DNA of 53,200 nucleotides from Epulopiscium sp. Nele67-Bin005 (GTDB lineage Bacteria; Bacillota; Clostridia; Lachnospirales; Cellulosilyticaceae). Below the pieces are notes generated by a model. It ran no database searches, was not told the origin of the DNA, and was given only the letters and a program-made list of their open reading frames with translations. Location of the stretch: assembly GCA_002007365.1 (NCBI GenBank), contig LNZR01000049.1:1-53200 (forward strand), read 5' to 3'. Positions 8,599 to 19,194 of the stretch are shown piece by piece. The translations under genes were made by a program, and so were the position numbers. Each line of letters starts with the position of its first letter. Within the stretch, counting starts at the first letter, position 1.

Positions 8599-9789
8599 AT
8601 GATAAGTACAGTAGTTATTTTAGTATTACTAGCAGGCTTAGGAGCAATGGGTTTGAAGCTTCAAAAAGTAACCAAGCAAAAGGAGCATTTAGATGCTATT
8701 TTAGATGCTATGCCGTTTCCAGTTTCAGTAACAGACAATGATAGGAATTGGACTTATGTAAATAAAGCAACAGCGCAAATTTTTAATAAGTCAAAAGAAA
8801 ATTTTTATGGACAAAATTGCAGTAGCTGGGGAGCAAAAATCTGTAATACTGAAAACTGTGGAATTACTTGTTTAAACGCTGGAAAGAAAACGACTCAATT
8901 TAGTGCAGATAATAATGATTTCCAAGTAGATGTGAACTACATATACAACAAAAGTGGGGTAAAAGTTGGTCATATTGAGATAGTTCAAGATATCACAGAA
9001 AATAACCAAACTTTAAAATCTCAACAAAGTCAAGCACATCTATTAGAAGAAATCGCAGAAGCAACAGAGAGATTTGTTGATATTTCATCGCACGTAAGTA
9101 CTGAAGCAACTCAACTTTCTACAAATGCAGTAGAGCAATCTGAAATTATCGAAAACTTTGTATCATCTTTAGGAGATTTATCAGGCAACTTGGATAAGAG
9201 TATTTCTCAAATTACAGAAACTAACAACATCTCAATTACAGCTAAAGAAAAGGCCAATATTGGTACTGGTCATATGCAAAATATGATTGTTGCTATGAAA
9301 GATATCAATAAAGCGAGCCAAAACATTGCTGAAGTTATCAAAATTATTGAGAGTATCGCAAGTCAAACAAATTTATTAGCATTAAATGCGGCTATTGAGT
9401 CGGCCAGAGCTGGGGAGGCAGGGCGAGGCTTTGCAGTAGTTGCTAATGAAATTCGTGATTTAGCAAATAAGACATCAGAAATAGTTAAAGAGGTCGAAGA
9501 AACTATTCAGGATACATTAAAGAATGTAGAACGTGGTCAAACTATAGTAAATGATACTGATGAGGCATTAACTAATATTGTGGCGACAATTGACGAAACA
9601 GTTAATATAAGTAAGGCCCTACTAGAAACGAGTAAGGAGCAACAATTATCAGTAACTACGCTTAATAATGGGACGACACAATTAAAAAATATTACTGAAA
9701 TTAACGTTGCTAGTTCTCAAGAAAGTGCGGCAATTAGTGAAGATATGTTGCGTCAAATTGAAAACTTACGTAACATTGTAATTTTGTAA
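8599..9789 (+). CDS. PAS-domain methyl-accepting chemotaxis protein
   Basis: 396 residues from ATG 8599, 10 nt after AAAGGGG; an in-frame GTG at 8581 lies upstream of that site. Residues 1-20 form a single membrane anchor. A PAS domain (about 30-135) follows directly in the cytoplasm and carries four cysteines (74, 82, 87, 91) in a pattern seen in some Clostridium and Desulfovibrio PAS receptors, suggesting metal, heme or redox sensing. There is no HAMP domain. The signalling hairpin (about 170-390) has the conserved CheA/CheW-binding tip [17 protein letters not shown] near residue 256. It is expected to sense an intracellular cue and act through CheA. cheV follows after two hairpins. Confidence 0.88.
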   Translation: MISTVVILVLLAGLGAMGLKLQKVTKQKEHLDAILDAMPFPVSVTDNDRNWTYVNKATAQIFNKSKENFYGQNCSSWGAKICNTENCGITCLNAGKKTTQFSADNNDFQVDVNYIYNKSGVKVGHIEIVQDITENNQTLKSQQSQAHLLEEIAEATERFVDISSHVSTEATQLSTNAVEQSEIIENFVSSLGDLSGNLDKSISQITETNNISITAKEKANIGTGHMQNMIVAMKDINKASQNIAEVIKIIESIASQTNLLALNAAIESARAGEAGRGFAVVANEIRDLANKTSEIVKEVEETIQDTLKNVERGQTIVNDTDEALTNIVATIDETVNISKALLETSKEQQLSVTTLNNGTTQLKNITEINVASSQESAAISEDMLRQIENLRNIVIL

Positions 9790-9796
9790 TTGGATT

Positions 9797-9834
9797 GGGG
9801 GGTTATCCCCTTATCTAATTATGTACTTAGATAA
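9797..9834 (+). other. Two adjacent hairpins between receptor and cheV
   Basis: A GGGG/CCCC hairpin (9797-9810) is directly followed by TTATCTAA pairing with TTAGATAA (9811-9834). There is no strong T run, so these may be mRNA-stabilising or processing structures, or a leaky terminator inside the block. Confidence 0.5.
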
Positions 9835-9861
9835 TATTAATTTTTAAAGGAGATATCAACC

Positions 9862-10776
9862 ATGAGTGAAATACTTTTAGAAACAGGAACAGGCGAAGTT
9901 GAAATTATTGAATTTATTGTAAACAATCAATGTTATGCAATTAATGTATTAAAGGTTAAGGGGATTATTCAGTTAGATACTGTAGTTCCATTACCAAAAG
10001 CTGCTCCAGAAATTATGGGAATGACTAATGTTCGTGGAAACATGAACATGGTAATTGATTTACAAAAAGTTTTATATAACATCTCAACAGACAAATATAC
10101 TGGAGGACTTGGGTTACTTTGTGAATTTAACGGAACAATCGTAGTCTTTTTAGTTGATGAAGTTAAGGGAATTCTTAAAGTTACTTGGGCAGACATTGAG
10201 CAAAGTAACAAGATGAAGCAAGATGTTTTAATGATTGGTAGCATCTTAAAAGATGGGCGCATTATCATTTTATTAGACTTTGAGTCAATCACTATGGCTG
10301 CTGACCTTGGAGAAGATTACCAAAAGCAAGCTAAGTTAAGTGATATTGGAAAAACTAAACACACTGACTCAACAATTGTTTTGGTTGAAGATTCAAAAGC
10401 TATTCGTGAAATGTTAAAACTTTCTTTAATTGAGGCTGGATATTCAAAAGTTATTACGTTTAATAATGGTAAAGATGCGTATGACTATATGTTTGAGTTA
10501 AAAGATAAATATGGGGCAGAGTTTATTGAAGAAGTTAGCATTTTAATTACAGATATCGAGATGCCTGTGTTAGATGGATACACATTAACTCGTCGCATTA
10601 AAGAAGATGAAATTCTGAAAAATTTACCAGTAATTATTTTTTCATCACTTATTAGTGAAGAATTAAAGCATAAGGGTGAAACAGTTGGTGCAGATGTACA
10701 AATTGGAAAGCCATCTATCAAAGAACTTGTGGAAATTGTTAGTAAGTTAATTACAGAATCTAAAGCACGCCAATAA
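9862..10776 (+). CDS. cheV: Chemotaxis protein CheV (CheW-receiver fusion)
   Basis: 304 residues. Residues 10-160 form a CheW-like coupling domain (PLPKAAPEIMGMTNVRGNM is the recognisable core). Residues 172-300 form a response-regulator receiver with the acidic pair Glu176-Asp177, phospho-acceptor Asp231 in TDIEMP, and the conserved Lys in IGKPS. CheV couples receptors to the CheA kinase and aids adaptation when phosphorylated. A clear AAAGGAGA site precedes the ATG. Its place among four receptors supports the assignment. No cheA, cheY or methylation genes lie in the window. Confidence 0.95.
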   Translation: MSEILLETGTGEVEIIEFIVNNQCYAINVLKVKGIIQLDTVVPLPKAAPEIMGMTNVRGNMNMVIDLQKVLYNISTDKYTGGLGLLCEFNGTIVVFLVDEVKGILKVTWADIEQSNKMKQDVLMIGSILKDGRIIILLDFESITMAADLGEDYQKQAKLSDIGKTKHTDSTIVLVEDSKAIREMLKLSLIEAGYSKVITFNNGKDAYDYMFELKDKYGAEFIEEVSILITDIEMPVLDGYTLTRRIKEDEILKNLPVIIFSSLISEELKHKGETVGADVQIGKPSIKELVEIVSKLITESKARQ

Positions 10777-10897
10777 AATTTTATAAAATCATTATGTTAA
10801 TTGAGTATATTTAATTACGCCAACTTCATATTATAAAACTAGTATAGTTTTTATATTTTTAAGGGAGTTTCTTAAGAATATATGGGGAGTTGATGAT

Positions 10898-12565
10898 ATG
10901 TTTCATAGATTAAAATTGAAGCAATATTTAATAAGAGTTTTTAGCATAATGATTTTATTACTTATAGTTAATAGTTTGTTTGGTATTTATAATATGAACC
11001 TAATCAAGTCAAATGATGCACAGTATAGAGTGCGAGCAGAGTTGTCCATGAAAATTGATGAGAACTTAAGTGAAATTAATAGACTTGGTAGAGTTTTAAG
11101 AGATGCATATATTGATGATAATTTTTCATATAACGAGATTGTATATTTAACTGAAGAAATGGAACAAATAGAAACTGGTCTACACGATATTTTAGGTATT
11201 TATCAGGAAAATGATATGGATACAAGGTTATTACAGATGTGTATGAACCAGTTTTATATTTGGGAAAATACTGCTTTTGAAATAATTGAATACCTAGAAA
11301 ATGGAGAGACTGAAAAAGCTGGGTTAGCACTTATAAATTATTGTACACCAGCAATAAATGCACTAGAGGAATATGGTCTAGCGATTGATGATGAAATAGA
11401 TTTAATATTGCGTGAGCTTACTCAGAAGAATGATATTTTGGTAACCATAACAACAGTAGTAAGTATAATTTTAGCGATATTAAGTGTTATTGTGTGTTTG
11501 TTTATAATTCACAAAATTTTAAAAAATATTATTCCGATTTTGTATGAAATTAAAAATGTACTAGGTAGACTAGAGCATGGAGAACTAGATATCGAAATAA
11601 GTTATACTGGAGATAATGAATTTGGAGATTTGAGTCAAACAATTAATGTAACTTTAAAACAACTCAAAAAATATGTAGATAATGTAGCAGAGAGCATGAA
11701 TGCATTTAGTAAAAATGACTTTTCTTTTGATATTCCCAGAGATTTTAAAGGTGATTTTATTGAGGTTAGCAGATCTTTAGAAGATTTTGAAAAAAATATG
11801 AGAACAACTTTGCGTGAACTTGGCGATATTACTCAAGAAGTTAGCATTGGCGTTGAGCAATTTGCAATGAGTGCGCAAACTTTGGCTTTTGGGGCAATTA
11901 AGCAGGCTGATAGCGTAAAAGTTCTAAATAAATCTATTCAAAGTATTTCTGTTCAGGTGTTGGATACAACTCGTAATGCCCAAAGTGCAAATTCTCTTGG
12001 GCAAGATAGCCGTTCAATTATAGACCAAAGCACAAAAGAAATTGGAGAAATGAAACTTGCTATACATAGCATAGTTAAAAGTACACAAGATATAAAGAAA
12101 ATTATTAGCACTTTATCAGAAATTGCTGAACAAACAAATTTATTGGCATTAAATGCAGCAATAGAAGCGGCAAGAGCTGGAGAAGCTGGAAGTGGATTTG
12201 CTGTTGTTGCAAAAGAAATTAGAGAACTTGCAAATAAATCTAATGAGTCAGCCCATGAGGTTGAAAACTTAATAAAAAATACTTTGGTATCAGTACAAGA
12301 GGGTACAATTATTGTTGATAGTACAATTTTATCATTTAATAATTTGGTGAATAATGTAAATAACATAGTAACTTATGTAGAAGGAATTTCTAAGGCTTCC
12401 AAAGAGATTGCAACTAGTATAGAAGATGCATCAAACAATGTTGAGTTGATTTCTAAAGTTGTCGAAAATACTTCAACTACTACCCAAACAAGTGCAGCCA
12501 CAAGCGAAGAGATTAATGCTCAGTCGATGACTATGGCAGATTTAGTTGGACAATTTAAGATTTAA
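10898..12565 (+). CDS. Methyl-accepting chemotaxis protein, helical sensor type
   Basis: 555 residues with standard transmembrane receptor topology. TM1 is about 10-32. The roughly 140-residue extracytoplasmic region is acidic and predicted helical, resembling a four-helix-bundle (4HB/TarH-like) sensor. TM2 is about 176-206, followed by HAMP (about 205-260) and a long signalling coiled coil with the tip [17 protein letters not shown] near residue 412. The C-terminal end lacks an obvious CheR-tethering pentapeptide. A GGGGAG site precedes the ATG. The ligand cannot be inferred. A weak hairpin with T-rich tail (10835-10856) lies upstream. Confidence 0.9.
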   Translation: MFHRLKLKQYLIRVFSIMILLLIVNSLFGIYNMNLIKSNDAQYRVRAELSMKIDENLSEINRLGRVLRDAYIDDNFSYNEIVYLTEEMEQIETGLHDILGIYQENDMDTRLLQMCMNQFYIWENTAFEIIEYLENGETEKAGLALINYCTPAINALEEYGLAIDDEIDLILRELTQKNDILVTITTVVSIILAILSVIVCLFIIHKILKNIIPILYEIKNVLGRLEHGELDIEISYTGDNEFGDLSQTINVTLKQLKKYVDNVAESMNAFSKNDFSFDIPRDFKGDFIEVSRSLEDFEKNMRTTLRELGDITQEVSIGVEQFAMSAQTLAFGAIKQADSVKVLNKSIQSISVQVLDTTRNAQSANSLGQDSRSIIDQSTKEIGEMKLAIHSIVKSTQDIKKIISTLSEIAEQTNLLALNAAIEAARAGEAGSGFAVVAKEIRELANKSNESAHEVENLIKNTLVSVQEGTIIVDSTILSFNNLVNNVNNIVTYVEGISKASKEIATSIEDASNNVELISKVVENTSTTTQTSAATSEEINAQSMTMADLVGQFKI

Positions 12566-12652
12566 TTTTTTGACCTCTACTGATTGAAGAAGTAATTTAT
12601 TATGGTGAGATTATTTTAAGAAAATACTATTTGATTAGAGGAGGGAAACCAT

Positions 12653-13867
12653 ATGAAAGATAAGTCTTTAAAAGTAAGATGGAATATGTGTGCCTTGGTG
12701 TTACATTCCATTTTTATTTTAATAGGAATTGTGGGAATTATATCGTTTCAACTAAGTATTATAATATTAGCAGTCGTTGGGATAGTTGCAACTATAGTAA
12801 TTTCGCAACTAATATCTCATACAATTATTAAACCTCTTGAAGAACTAGCAAGGTTGCAACATATAGTAGCAGAAGGAGATTTTAATATTCAAACGCCACC
12901 TTCGGAAGATGTAGTAATTGGAGGATTATTTAAAGATTTACAAAGGATTGCAGATGACTCAGTTTTGATTATTGAAGATATTAAATTTATGTTAGTAGAA
13001 ACTAGCAAAGGAAATGTTGATGTTGTAAGTCCAATTGAAGAAGTGTATGTGGCAGATTTTGAGCCGATTATTGCTTCTATAAAAACAATTCAATCTAAAT
13101 TTAGAGAGGTTGTATATGAATTAAACGTTATTATTCCAGAGGTTAAATTAAATTCTCAGGCTATGAGTGAAGCAGCGATAACGTTAAGTAATGATGCGAT
13201 TGGACAGCAAGCAGTATCTAACAAATTATATGAGTCAACATCAGGTCTTCATGAATCGATTATTGAAAATGAAACTAACGTTTTAGTTTTGGCTCATAAT
13301 TTATTTAGCATCAAAGATAAGGCAAATAGTGGGTCGGTGGTAGTTAGTGATATGGTAAATGCAATGAGTGCTATAGCTTCTACAAGTAAAGATATTTTGG
13401 GTATTATGGAAGAGATTGAAAAAATTTCTAGCCAAACAAATTTATTAGCTCTAAACGCATCAATTGAGGCTGCAAGAGCTGGGGAACATGGAAAAGGGTT
13501 TGCCGTAGTTGCGAATGAGGTTCGTGATTTGGCTACAAAAACTTCACAAACGGTAAGGTCTTCGCAAGATATTATTAATGAAACATTAGAGAGCATTTCG
13601 GCAGGAAACGACACAATAAATAATACTTCGGAGGCATTTAGCGTAATTATCAATACATTAAATAAGGGTGAGGAAGCATTTAGTAATTTCTTTGAAGCGT
13701 TGATTGAACAGACTTGGGTATTAAAAGAAGTGCCGCCAATGATTGGGGAACTTACTCAACAAATCGACCATGTAGTTTGTATGTCGGAAGAGAATACGGC
13801 GATTAGTAATGAATTATATGAACAAGTAAAAAAATTACAAGATGTTAAAGATAATATTTCTGCTTAA
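12653..13867 (+). CDS. Methyl-accepting chemotaxis protein without external sensor domain
   Basis: 404 residues. Two membrane segments (about 12-31 and 34-53) are separated by only a few residues, so there is essentially no extracytoplasmic domain. A HAMP-like linker (about 52-110) follows and then the signalling domain with the tip [17 protein letters not shown] near residue 260. The tip has Ser in place of the usual second Ala of NAAIE. Such receptors sense membrane or cytoplasmic conditions or work in mixed arrays. A GAGGAGGG site precedes the ATG. It lies 87 bp after the previous receptor, with no terminator between, and a strong terminator follows. Confidence 0.88.
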   Translation: MKDKSLKVRWNMCALVLHSIFILIGIVGIISFQLSIIILAVVGIVATIVISQLISHTIIKPLEELARLQHIVAEGDFNIQTPPSEDVVIGGLFKDLQRIADDSVLIIEDIKFMLVETSKGNVDVVSPIEEVYVADFEPIIASIKTIQSKFREVVYELNVIIPEVKLNSQAMSEAAITLSNDAIGQQAVSNKLYESTSGLHESIIENETNVLVLAHNLFSIKDKANSGSVVVSDMVNAMSAIASTSKDILGIMEEIEKISSQTNLLALNASIEAARAGEHGKGFAVVANEVRDLATKTSQTVRSSQDIINETLESISAGNDTINNTSEAFSVIINTLNKGEEAFSNFFEALIEQTWVLKEVPPMIGELTQQIDHVVCMSEENTAISNELYEQVKKLQDVKDNISA

Positions 13868-13870
13868 TTG

Positions 13871-13902
13871 AGTTCCTACCTATTTTGGGTGGGAGCTTTT
13901 TT
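13871..13902 (+). terminator. Terminator after third receptor
   Basis: AGTTCCTACC pairs with GGTGGGAGCT (stem with wobbles), followed by six T. Confidence 0.85.
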
Positions 13903-13934
13903 GTACTACATAGAGAGGAGATTATTGAGGTACA

Positions 13935-15911
13935 ATGGAAAATAAGAGTAAACTAAGTGGGTACATTAGGTTAATATTTGTTAGCTTAATCGTAGCAATG
14001 TTGTTGGTAACTAGCATTATCAATGGTTTATCAACACGAAAAAGAGTAATGGAACAAGCTTATGATATGGTAACATTAAATGCACAGATGGGGGCTAACA
14101 CTTTTGGGAGTTGGTTTGAAACACAATTATATTTTTTGAATTTGGTTGTAGATGATATTTTGAATTTGCCACTTGGTTCTTCAGAAGAAGATACTATTGA
14201 TATGCTAAGTCGCAAAAATGATTTGGATTTGCAAGTAATATCGGTTTATGTGGGTGGAGCTGACCAGACAATGCTTGATTCTGAAGGTGTTAATTATGAT
14301 AGGAGTTATGACCCAAGAACTAGAGCGTGGTATATAGGAGCAACTCAGGCAGGTCCAGATAATTATTATTTTTCGGACCCATATTTGGATTATGCATCAG
14401 AAGAGTTATTGATTACACTCTCAAAAGCGATTTATTATAATAATGAAATTGTTGCAGTAGTTGGGGTTGATTTGGGGTTAGATACATTAATTGAGAAAGT
14501 AAAATCTATGGAAGACCCAAATGGAACTTATTTAATTGTTATAAATAACAAAAATGAAATTATTATTCACCCAAAAGATGAGTACAACCCAACAGGAGAA
14601 CAGATTCATAGTTTAACTAGCATAGGAGCAGATTATACAGACATTATAAATAATCCATCAAAAATTACAACTTCAAAAACAGCTATGGGTGATAGTGTAT
14701 ATACTCAAATTCTGGAGATTGAAGCATTAGAGGAATGGAGAATTTTATCAAACTATCCTACAAAATTTGTAACAGCAACTATAATGGAGCAAATAGCAAC
14801 AATTGTAGTAGTTTGTATAGTGAGTGTTATCGGAGCAATGTGGATAATTGGTTGGTTTAACAAAAAATTTATTACTCCGATTGATGAGGTAGTTGAGTGT
14901 TTGGCGCAGATGCAACAAGGAAAATTAAACGTAGATACAACAAATATTCCAAGAACTAGCCGAGAAATTAGTACATTGGTAGATGGAATGGAAAATTTAG
15001 CAACAGGGTTAAGAGGCTATATTAATGAGATGTCGGTGGTATTGCAAGATTTTTCTGACGGAGATTTTACAAGTACGCCAAAACAAAATTATGTAGGGGA
15101 TTTTCAAACTATAAAAACTTCGCTCCTTGATATTTCGGTTCATCTTAGAAATTTGCTACAAGAAACGACAACTTCAGCAGATGGAATTAGTGTAGGTTCA
15201 GCGCAAATTGCAAATTCGGCAGAATGTTTAGCCAGTGCAACAGTTGACCAAGTAAACAAATTAAACGATTTTACAAACACAACAAACAATGTAACATCAA
15301 TGATTATAGAAAGTATGCAAGAGCTTGATAGGTCGTATAAAATTATTAATTTGATGAGAGAAAAAGCTACTGATAGTAAAGAAGTTATGAGTGAGATGGT
15401 TGAAGCTATGAACGATATTAATGTTTCAGCAAACACTATTGCAGAAGTTATTACGATAATTGATAGTATCGCTCAACAAACAAATTTATTAGCCCTAAAT
15501 GCAGCAATAGAGTCAGCGCGTGCAGGAGAGGCAGGAAAAGGATTTGCTGTAGTTGCAGGAGAAATTAGAGATTTAGCTACAAAATCAGCACAAACTGTAC
15601 AGGAAATTCACGAAATAATCGGTAATACTCTCCAAAGTGTAAACAAAGGACAAGAGATGGTGCATCTTACAGAAAATGCGTTATTTTCAATTATAAGTTC
15701 GGTTGAAGAAAATCATAAAGTTTCTTTAACTCTAAAAGAAAATAGCAAGCAACAAAAAGTTTATTTAGATGAAATTGCTATTGGAACAAAAGAATTATCC
15801 GTTGGAATTAATAAAAACTTGGATATTTCTCAAGAAAATGTTACAGTTAGCGAAGATTTGGCTAGTCAGTCAAAGAATTTAAAAATTCAGATGGATAAGT
15901 TTATAATTTAA
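13935..15911 (+). CDS. dCache methyl-accepting chemotaxis protein, predicted amino-acid sensor
   Basis: 658 residues. TM1 (about 11-31) and TM2 (about 283-303) flank an extracytoplasmic double-Cache domain. The distal module carries Tyr125, Arg130, Trp132 and Tyr133 in YDPRTRAWY, aromatic Tyr144/145, and Asp179 in VVGVD. This spacing matches the amino-acid-binding dCache_1 motif known from receptors such as PctA, where Arg and Trp hold the ligand carboxylate and Asp the amino group. HAMP (about 303-355) and a signalling hairpin with the tip near residue 514 follow. It is predicted to sense amino acids outside the cell. It lies between terminators on both sides. Its GAGGAGA site is 14 nt upstream, so the spacing is loose. 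Confidence 0.9.
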   Translation: MENKSKLSGYIRLIFVSLIVAMLLVTSIINGLSTRKRVMEQAYDMVTLNAQMGANTFGSWFETQLYFLNLVVDDILNLPLGSSEEDTIDMLSRKNDLDLQVISVYVGGADQTMLDSEGVNYDRSYDPRTRAWYIGATQAGPDNYYFSDPYLDYASEELLITLSKAIYYNNEIVAVVGVDLGLDTLIEKVKSMEDPNGTYLIVINNKNEIIIHPKDEYNPTGEQIHSLTSIGADYTDIINNPSKITTSKTAMGDSVYTQILEIEALEEWRILSNYPTKFVTATIMEQIATIVVVCIVSVIGAMWIIGWFNKKFITPIDEVVECLAQMQQGKLNVDTTNIPRTSREISTLVDGMENLATGLRGYINEMSVVLQDFSDGDFTSTPKQNYVGDFQTIKTSLLDISVHLRNLLQETTTSADGISVGSAQIANSAECLASATVDQVNKLNDFTNTTNNVTSMIIESMQELDRSYKIINLMREKATDSKEVMSEMVEAMNDINVSANTIAEVITIIDSIAQQTNLLALNAAIESARAGEAGKGFAVVAGEIRDLATKSAQTVQEIHEIIGNTLQSVNKGQEMVHLTENALFSIISSVEENHKVSLTLKENSKQQKVYLDEIAIGTKELSVGINKNLDISQENVTVSEDLASQSKNLKIQMDKFII

Positions 15912-15917
15912 GTTTTG

Positions 15918-15949
15918 GACTATAGGTTAAAAAATCTATAGTCTTTTTT
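15918..15949 (+). terminator. Terminator after dCache receptor
   Basis: GACTATAG (15918-15925) pairs with CTATAGTC (15936-15943), followed by six T. Confidence 0.9.
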
Positions 15950-16279
15950 ATTACCCAAATTTAAGATATATATAATTTTTATATAGCAGAAATTAACTTT
16001 TGTAGAAGTTTATTTTTTTTGTGTCAATCAGTTACTTATTATTAAGGAAGAAACTCCAACCAAAATATTAAATAACTTCTAAAGACAACTTTCAAAAAGC
16101 CAAATGAAATTTGTGAAATTCAAAAATCGTGATGACTGAACTTTTTTGTCCTATTATTGGTAAAAATTGGATTTATCCTAAATTGAATAAACTATACAAT
16201 ATATGGCAAAACTGTTTATAACATGAAAATTAATGTGTTTAAGAGGCACTTTTTTGTAGAAGGTTGTAGCGCTATGATA
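15950..16279. other. AT-rich intergenic spacer
   Basis: There is no supported gene in this 330-bp stretch. It contains a weak terminator-like hairpin (AACTT/AAGTT followed by a T run, about 15990-16020) and otherwise AT-rich sequence leading to the promoter of the Hsp70-like operon. Confidence 0.6.
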
Positions 16280-16308
16280 TTTACAACTACTAGAAAGTAT
16301 AATATAAT
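16280..16308 (+). promoter_or_regulatory. SigA-type promoter of the Hsp70-like operon
   Basis: TTTACA (16280-16285), a 17-nt spacer and TATAAT (16303-16308). A second overlapping TATAAT lies at 16298-16303. The leader is about 55 nt. No CIRCE-type inverted repeat is visible, so HrcA control is not indicated. Confidence 0.7.
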
Positions 16309-16368
16309 ACAAATAAGTGCAAGGAAGTACTAATATTTTACAATTATTGTGTAGAGAGGGGTATCTGA

Positions 16369-19170
16369 ATGATAACAACGGTCAAATATACATATGAAAA
16401 TGCCCAAGTAATTAAGCATGTAGTGTATAATGTAGCCAAAAATTATTCTAAGATGGTCAATGTAATTTATGAAGAAGCTTGCAAATTTATAGATGAGCGT
16501 TGGGTATATATGACAAAGAAAGTGGTCTATGATAATGAAATTGTGGGGTGTATTCCAAACACCGAATATTACAATTGTAGTGTTGGCAATTTTGATATAG
16601 CAGAGGCAAATTTTGCTGGGCTAAAATGGGACTATTTTACTTTGGGAGAACTAAAAAAAGCATTTGATAAAAATGTGAACTTTCCTTTTTATAATGATGC
16701 AAATGGGTATAGGTATTTTTATTACAACAAAAATAAAAGTATCTATAGGACGTGGACATATGTAGATAATAATGGGGACTATGCACATTGGAGTAACTGT
16801 GATGATAGCACAGAATTTGGAAAAACTTGTAATGTTCCAATTGCTAGACTTTCTAACAAAGATAGCAAGATGCTTTCTAAAGAACAGGTTTTTTTACTAT
16901 GGTTAAGATATGGACTAGTACCAGAGCTTTCTCACTATAGTGAAGAATACGAAAAAATATTAGCTTTTTATAGATATTATCCTATAACTTTTGTGGGTGG
17001 TAAATTTATTTTGGATACAGATAAATTATACAATGATGTTATTCAAGATATAAGAATTTTGAATAATTTCCCAGATATTTTACGACAATGCTTTGAAGAA
17101 TCTGACAGAGCTTATTTGGAATGTGATAAAGAACGAATTGACTTAAATACGTATGATGAAAAAATATTAACCGACCCAAATAGAGGACATTGGGAAATAA
17201 GGTTTGAGCCAGGAGAGCATTGTAAATATAAATTTGATAGAGATACACCAATGGTTTATAGAAATCCTATTAAAGATGTAAAAGATGGTGGAGTTGTAGG
17301 GATAGACTTTGGTACAAAAAGTACAATTGTTGTATATCAAGATGATAGTACAGATATTATTCCTATGAGAGTTGGGACAGGTAATTTAAAAGCTACTGTA
17401 AAAGAAAGTCAATTTGAAAATCCAACAGTTATGGAGTTTGTAAATATAGATAAATTTTTATATGACTATAAAGAACAAATAGGACGACCTAAAACTAAGT
17501 GGGACGACATAACAATTTCTCATACAGCGTTTAATAGCCTATTAAATAGCAATAGCGAGCAATATTCAGCATATTTTAATGACCTAAAACAATGGTGTGG
17601 AAATAAGGATAAGAGAATTAGACTTAGAGATAAATCAGATAAAATTGTAGATTTACCAACGTTTATGGAGCTTGGAGAAGATGATTTTAACCCAATAGAA
17701 ATTTATGCATACTATTTAGGATTGTATATAAATAATATGAACAACGGTATATATTTGGAGTATTTGTTGTCTTTTCCAGTAACATACGAAAAAAATATTC
17801 GTGATAAAGTAATCAAATCTTTTACAAAAGGATTAAAACAATCATTACCAAATGAAATTTTATCTGATGAAGAATGTATGGACAAATTCAATGTAAGTGT
17901 TGGGCTTAGTGAGCCAGCTGGGTATGCACTTTCTGCACTAAAAGAGTATGGATTAGAGCCAGATGGTGGAAAACATATTTTTTATGGAGTGTTTGATTTT
18001 GGTGGAGGAACAACCGATTTTGATTTTGGAATTTATCGAGAAGCTACACGCAAAATTGACAAAGCTCGTCACCATTATGCAATTGAGCATTTTGGAGCGC
18101 AAGGAGATAGATATTTAGGTGGAGAAAATTTATTAGAGCTTTTGGCGTTTGAAGTATTTAAAAGAAATGAAGCCATTTTGCGAGAAAAAAATATAAGTTT
18201 TATTTTGCCTCCAGAATGCAAAAAATTTATTGGAAGTGAAGCCTTATTAAGTGAGTCCCAAGAGGCACGCCGAAATACTAGAAATTTGATGGAAAGACTG
18301 CGTCCACTTTGGGAGCGTCACGAAAATTATGAAGAAGTCTATAATAAGGGAATTGTAAATATTAACCTATACAATAATATTGGAGATATGGTTACAGGTG
18401 TTGAACTTATTATTGATAGAGAATATATTGAAAAAGTTTTGACTGACCGTATCGAAAGAGGGGTTAAAAACTTTTGTGAAGCACTAAAAACAGCTTTTGA
18501 AAATGCAAGGTTTAAGGAGCTTGAGAGTTCGATTGATAAAATTAATATTTTTCTATCAGGAAATTCAAGTAAATCTATTATAGTAAAAGAATTATTTGCA
18601 CAACATATTGAAAATGATGTTGAGTTAAAAGAAAGTGATAAAGAAGTTGAGATTTTCCCACCATTAGGCACAGAAGAAGCAGCCCAAAAGATGGAGGAAC
18701 ACAACTTAGATTATGACCAAGGAAATATGAAGCGACCAACTGGAAAAACAGGGGTTGCCTTTGGTATTATTATGGGTCGTAAAAGTGGAAAAATTAATAT
18801 TATCAACCATAATAATGAAGTTACTGGAGAAACGAAATTTAGATATTACGTTGGTGATGTTGATAGGAAAAATAATTTTGAGCCAATGCTTTCGCCATAT
18901 AGTAACTATGAAGATTGGATTAAATTTATTGATGCAAGTGAAAAAGTGTTTGAGATGTACTATACGACTACCCCAGAAGCTAGCACAAATACTCTAAAAA
19001 TTGCTGAAACTACAAAATTAAGAGTACGTTTGGAAAATGAATACGATGATGATAATATTGATGTTTATGTAAGGCCAATTAGTCCAAGTGCCATAGAGTA
19101 TATGGTAGCATCTGTTGAGGGTACTGTATTGACAACGCTTGAAGCTCCAAAACAAATACAATTGACTTAG
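16369..19170 (+). CDS. Divergent Hsp70-like ATPase A with aromatic-rich N-terminal extension
   Basis: 933 residues. Residues 1-260 form an unrecognised, Tyr/Trp-rich domain with no signal peptide. From YDEKILTDPNRGHWE (262 on) it matches the next gene closely. The actin/Hsp70 ATPase signature is present: phosphate-1 GIDFGTKST (311-319, catalytic Asp313, Lys317 where DnaK has Thr), phosphate-2 FDFGGGTTD (542-550) and an adenosine-type motif IFLSGNSSKS (727-736). The usual DnaK substrate-binding domain and lid are not recognisable. The tail is a beta-rich region ending SPSAIEYMVAS...EAPKQIQL. A GAGAGGGG site precedes the ATG by 7 nt. It is cytoplasmic and first in a four-gene operon. Chaperone-like action is inferred; the client is unknown. 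Confidence 0.85.
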   Translation: MITTVKYTYENAQVIKHVVYNVAKNYSKMVNVIYEEACKFIDERWVYMTKKVVYDNEIVGCIPNTEYYNCSVGNFDIAEANFAGLKWDYFTLGELKKAFDKNVNFPFYNDANGYRYFYYNKNKSIYRTWTYVDNNGDYAHWSNCDDSTEFGKTCNVPIARLSNKDSKMLSKEQVFLLWLRYGLVPELSHYSEEYEKILAFYRYYPITFVGGKFILDTDKLYNDVIQDIRILNNFPDILRQCFEESDRAYLECDKERIDLNTYDEKILTDPNRGHWEIRFEPGEHCKYKFDRDTPMVYRNPIKDVKDGGVVGIDFGTKSTIVVYQDDSTDIIPMRVGTGNLKATVKESQFENPTVMEFVNIDKFLYDYKEQIGRPKTKWDDITISHTAFNSLLNSNSEQYSAYFNDLKQWCGNKDKRIRLRDKSDKIVDLPTFMELGEDDFNPIEIYAYYLGLYINNMNNGIYLEYLLSFPVTYEKNIRDKVIKSFTKGLKQSLPNEILSDEECMDKFNVSVGLSEPAGYALSALKEYGLEPDGGKHIFYGVFDFGGGTTDFDFGIYREATRKIDKARHHYAIEHFGAQGDRYLGGENLLELLAFEVFKRNEAILREKNISFILPPECKKFIGSEALLSESQEARRNTRNLMERLRPLWERHENYEEVYNKGIVNINLYNNIGDMVTGVELIIDREYIEKVLTDRIERGVKNFCEALKTAFENARFKELESSIDKINIFLSGNSSKSIIVKELFAQHIENDVELKESDKEVEIFPPLGTEEAAQKMEEHNLDYDQGNMKRPTGKTGVAFGIIMGRKSGKINIINHNNEVTGETKFRYYVGDVDRKNNFEPMLSPYSNYEDWIKFIDASEKVFEMYYTTTPEASTNTLKIAETTKLRVRLENEYDDDNIDVYVRPISPSAIEYMVASVEGTVLTTLEAPKQIQLT

Positions 19171-19194
19171 CAAAATTTATAGGGGGAGATAAAG

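Noticed and set aside
10850-10880. Recurring AAGGGAGTTTC-type motif (near 10860, 29171 and, inverted, 16044)
   Set aside because: Only three imperfect copies in an AT-rich sequence with different gene contexts; not enough to claim a regulatory element.
16200-16368. CIRCE element before the Hsp70-like operon
   Set aside because: No TTAGCACTC-N9-GAGTGCTAA inverted repeat is present.
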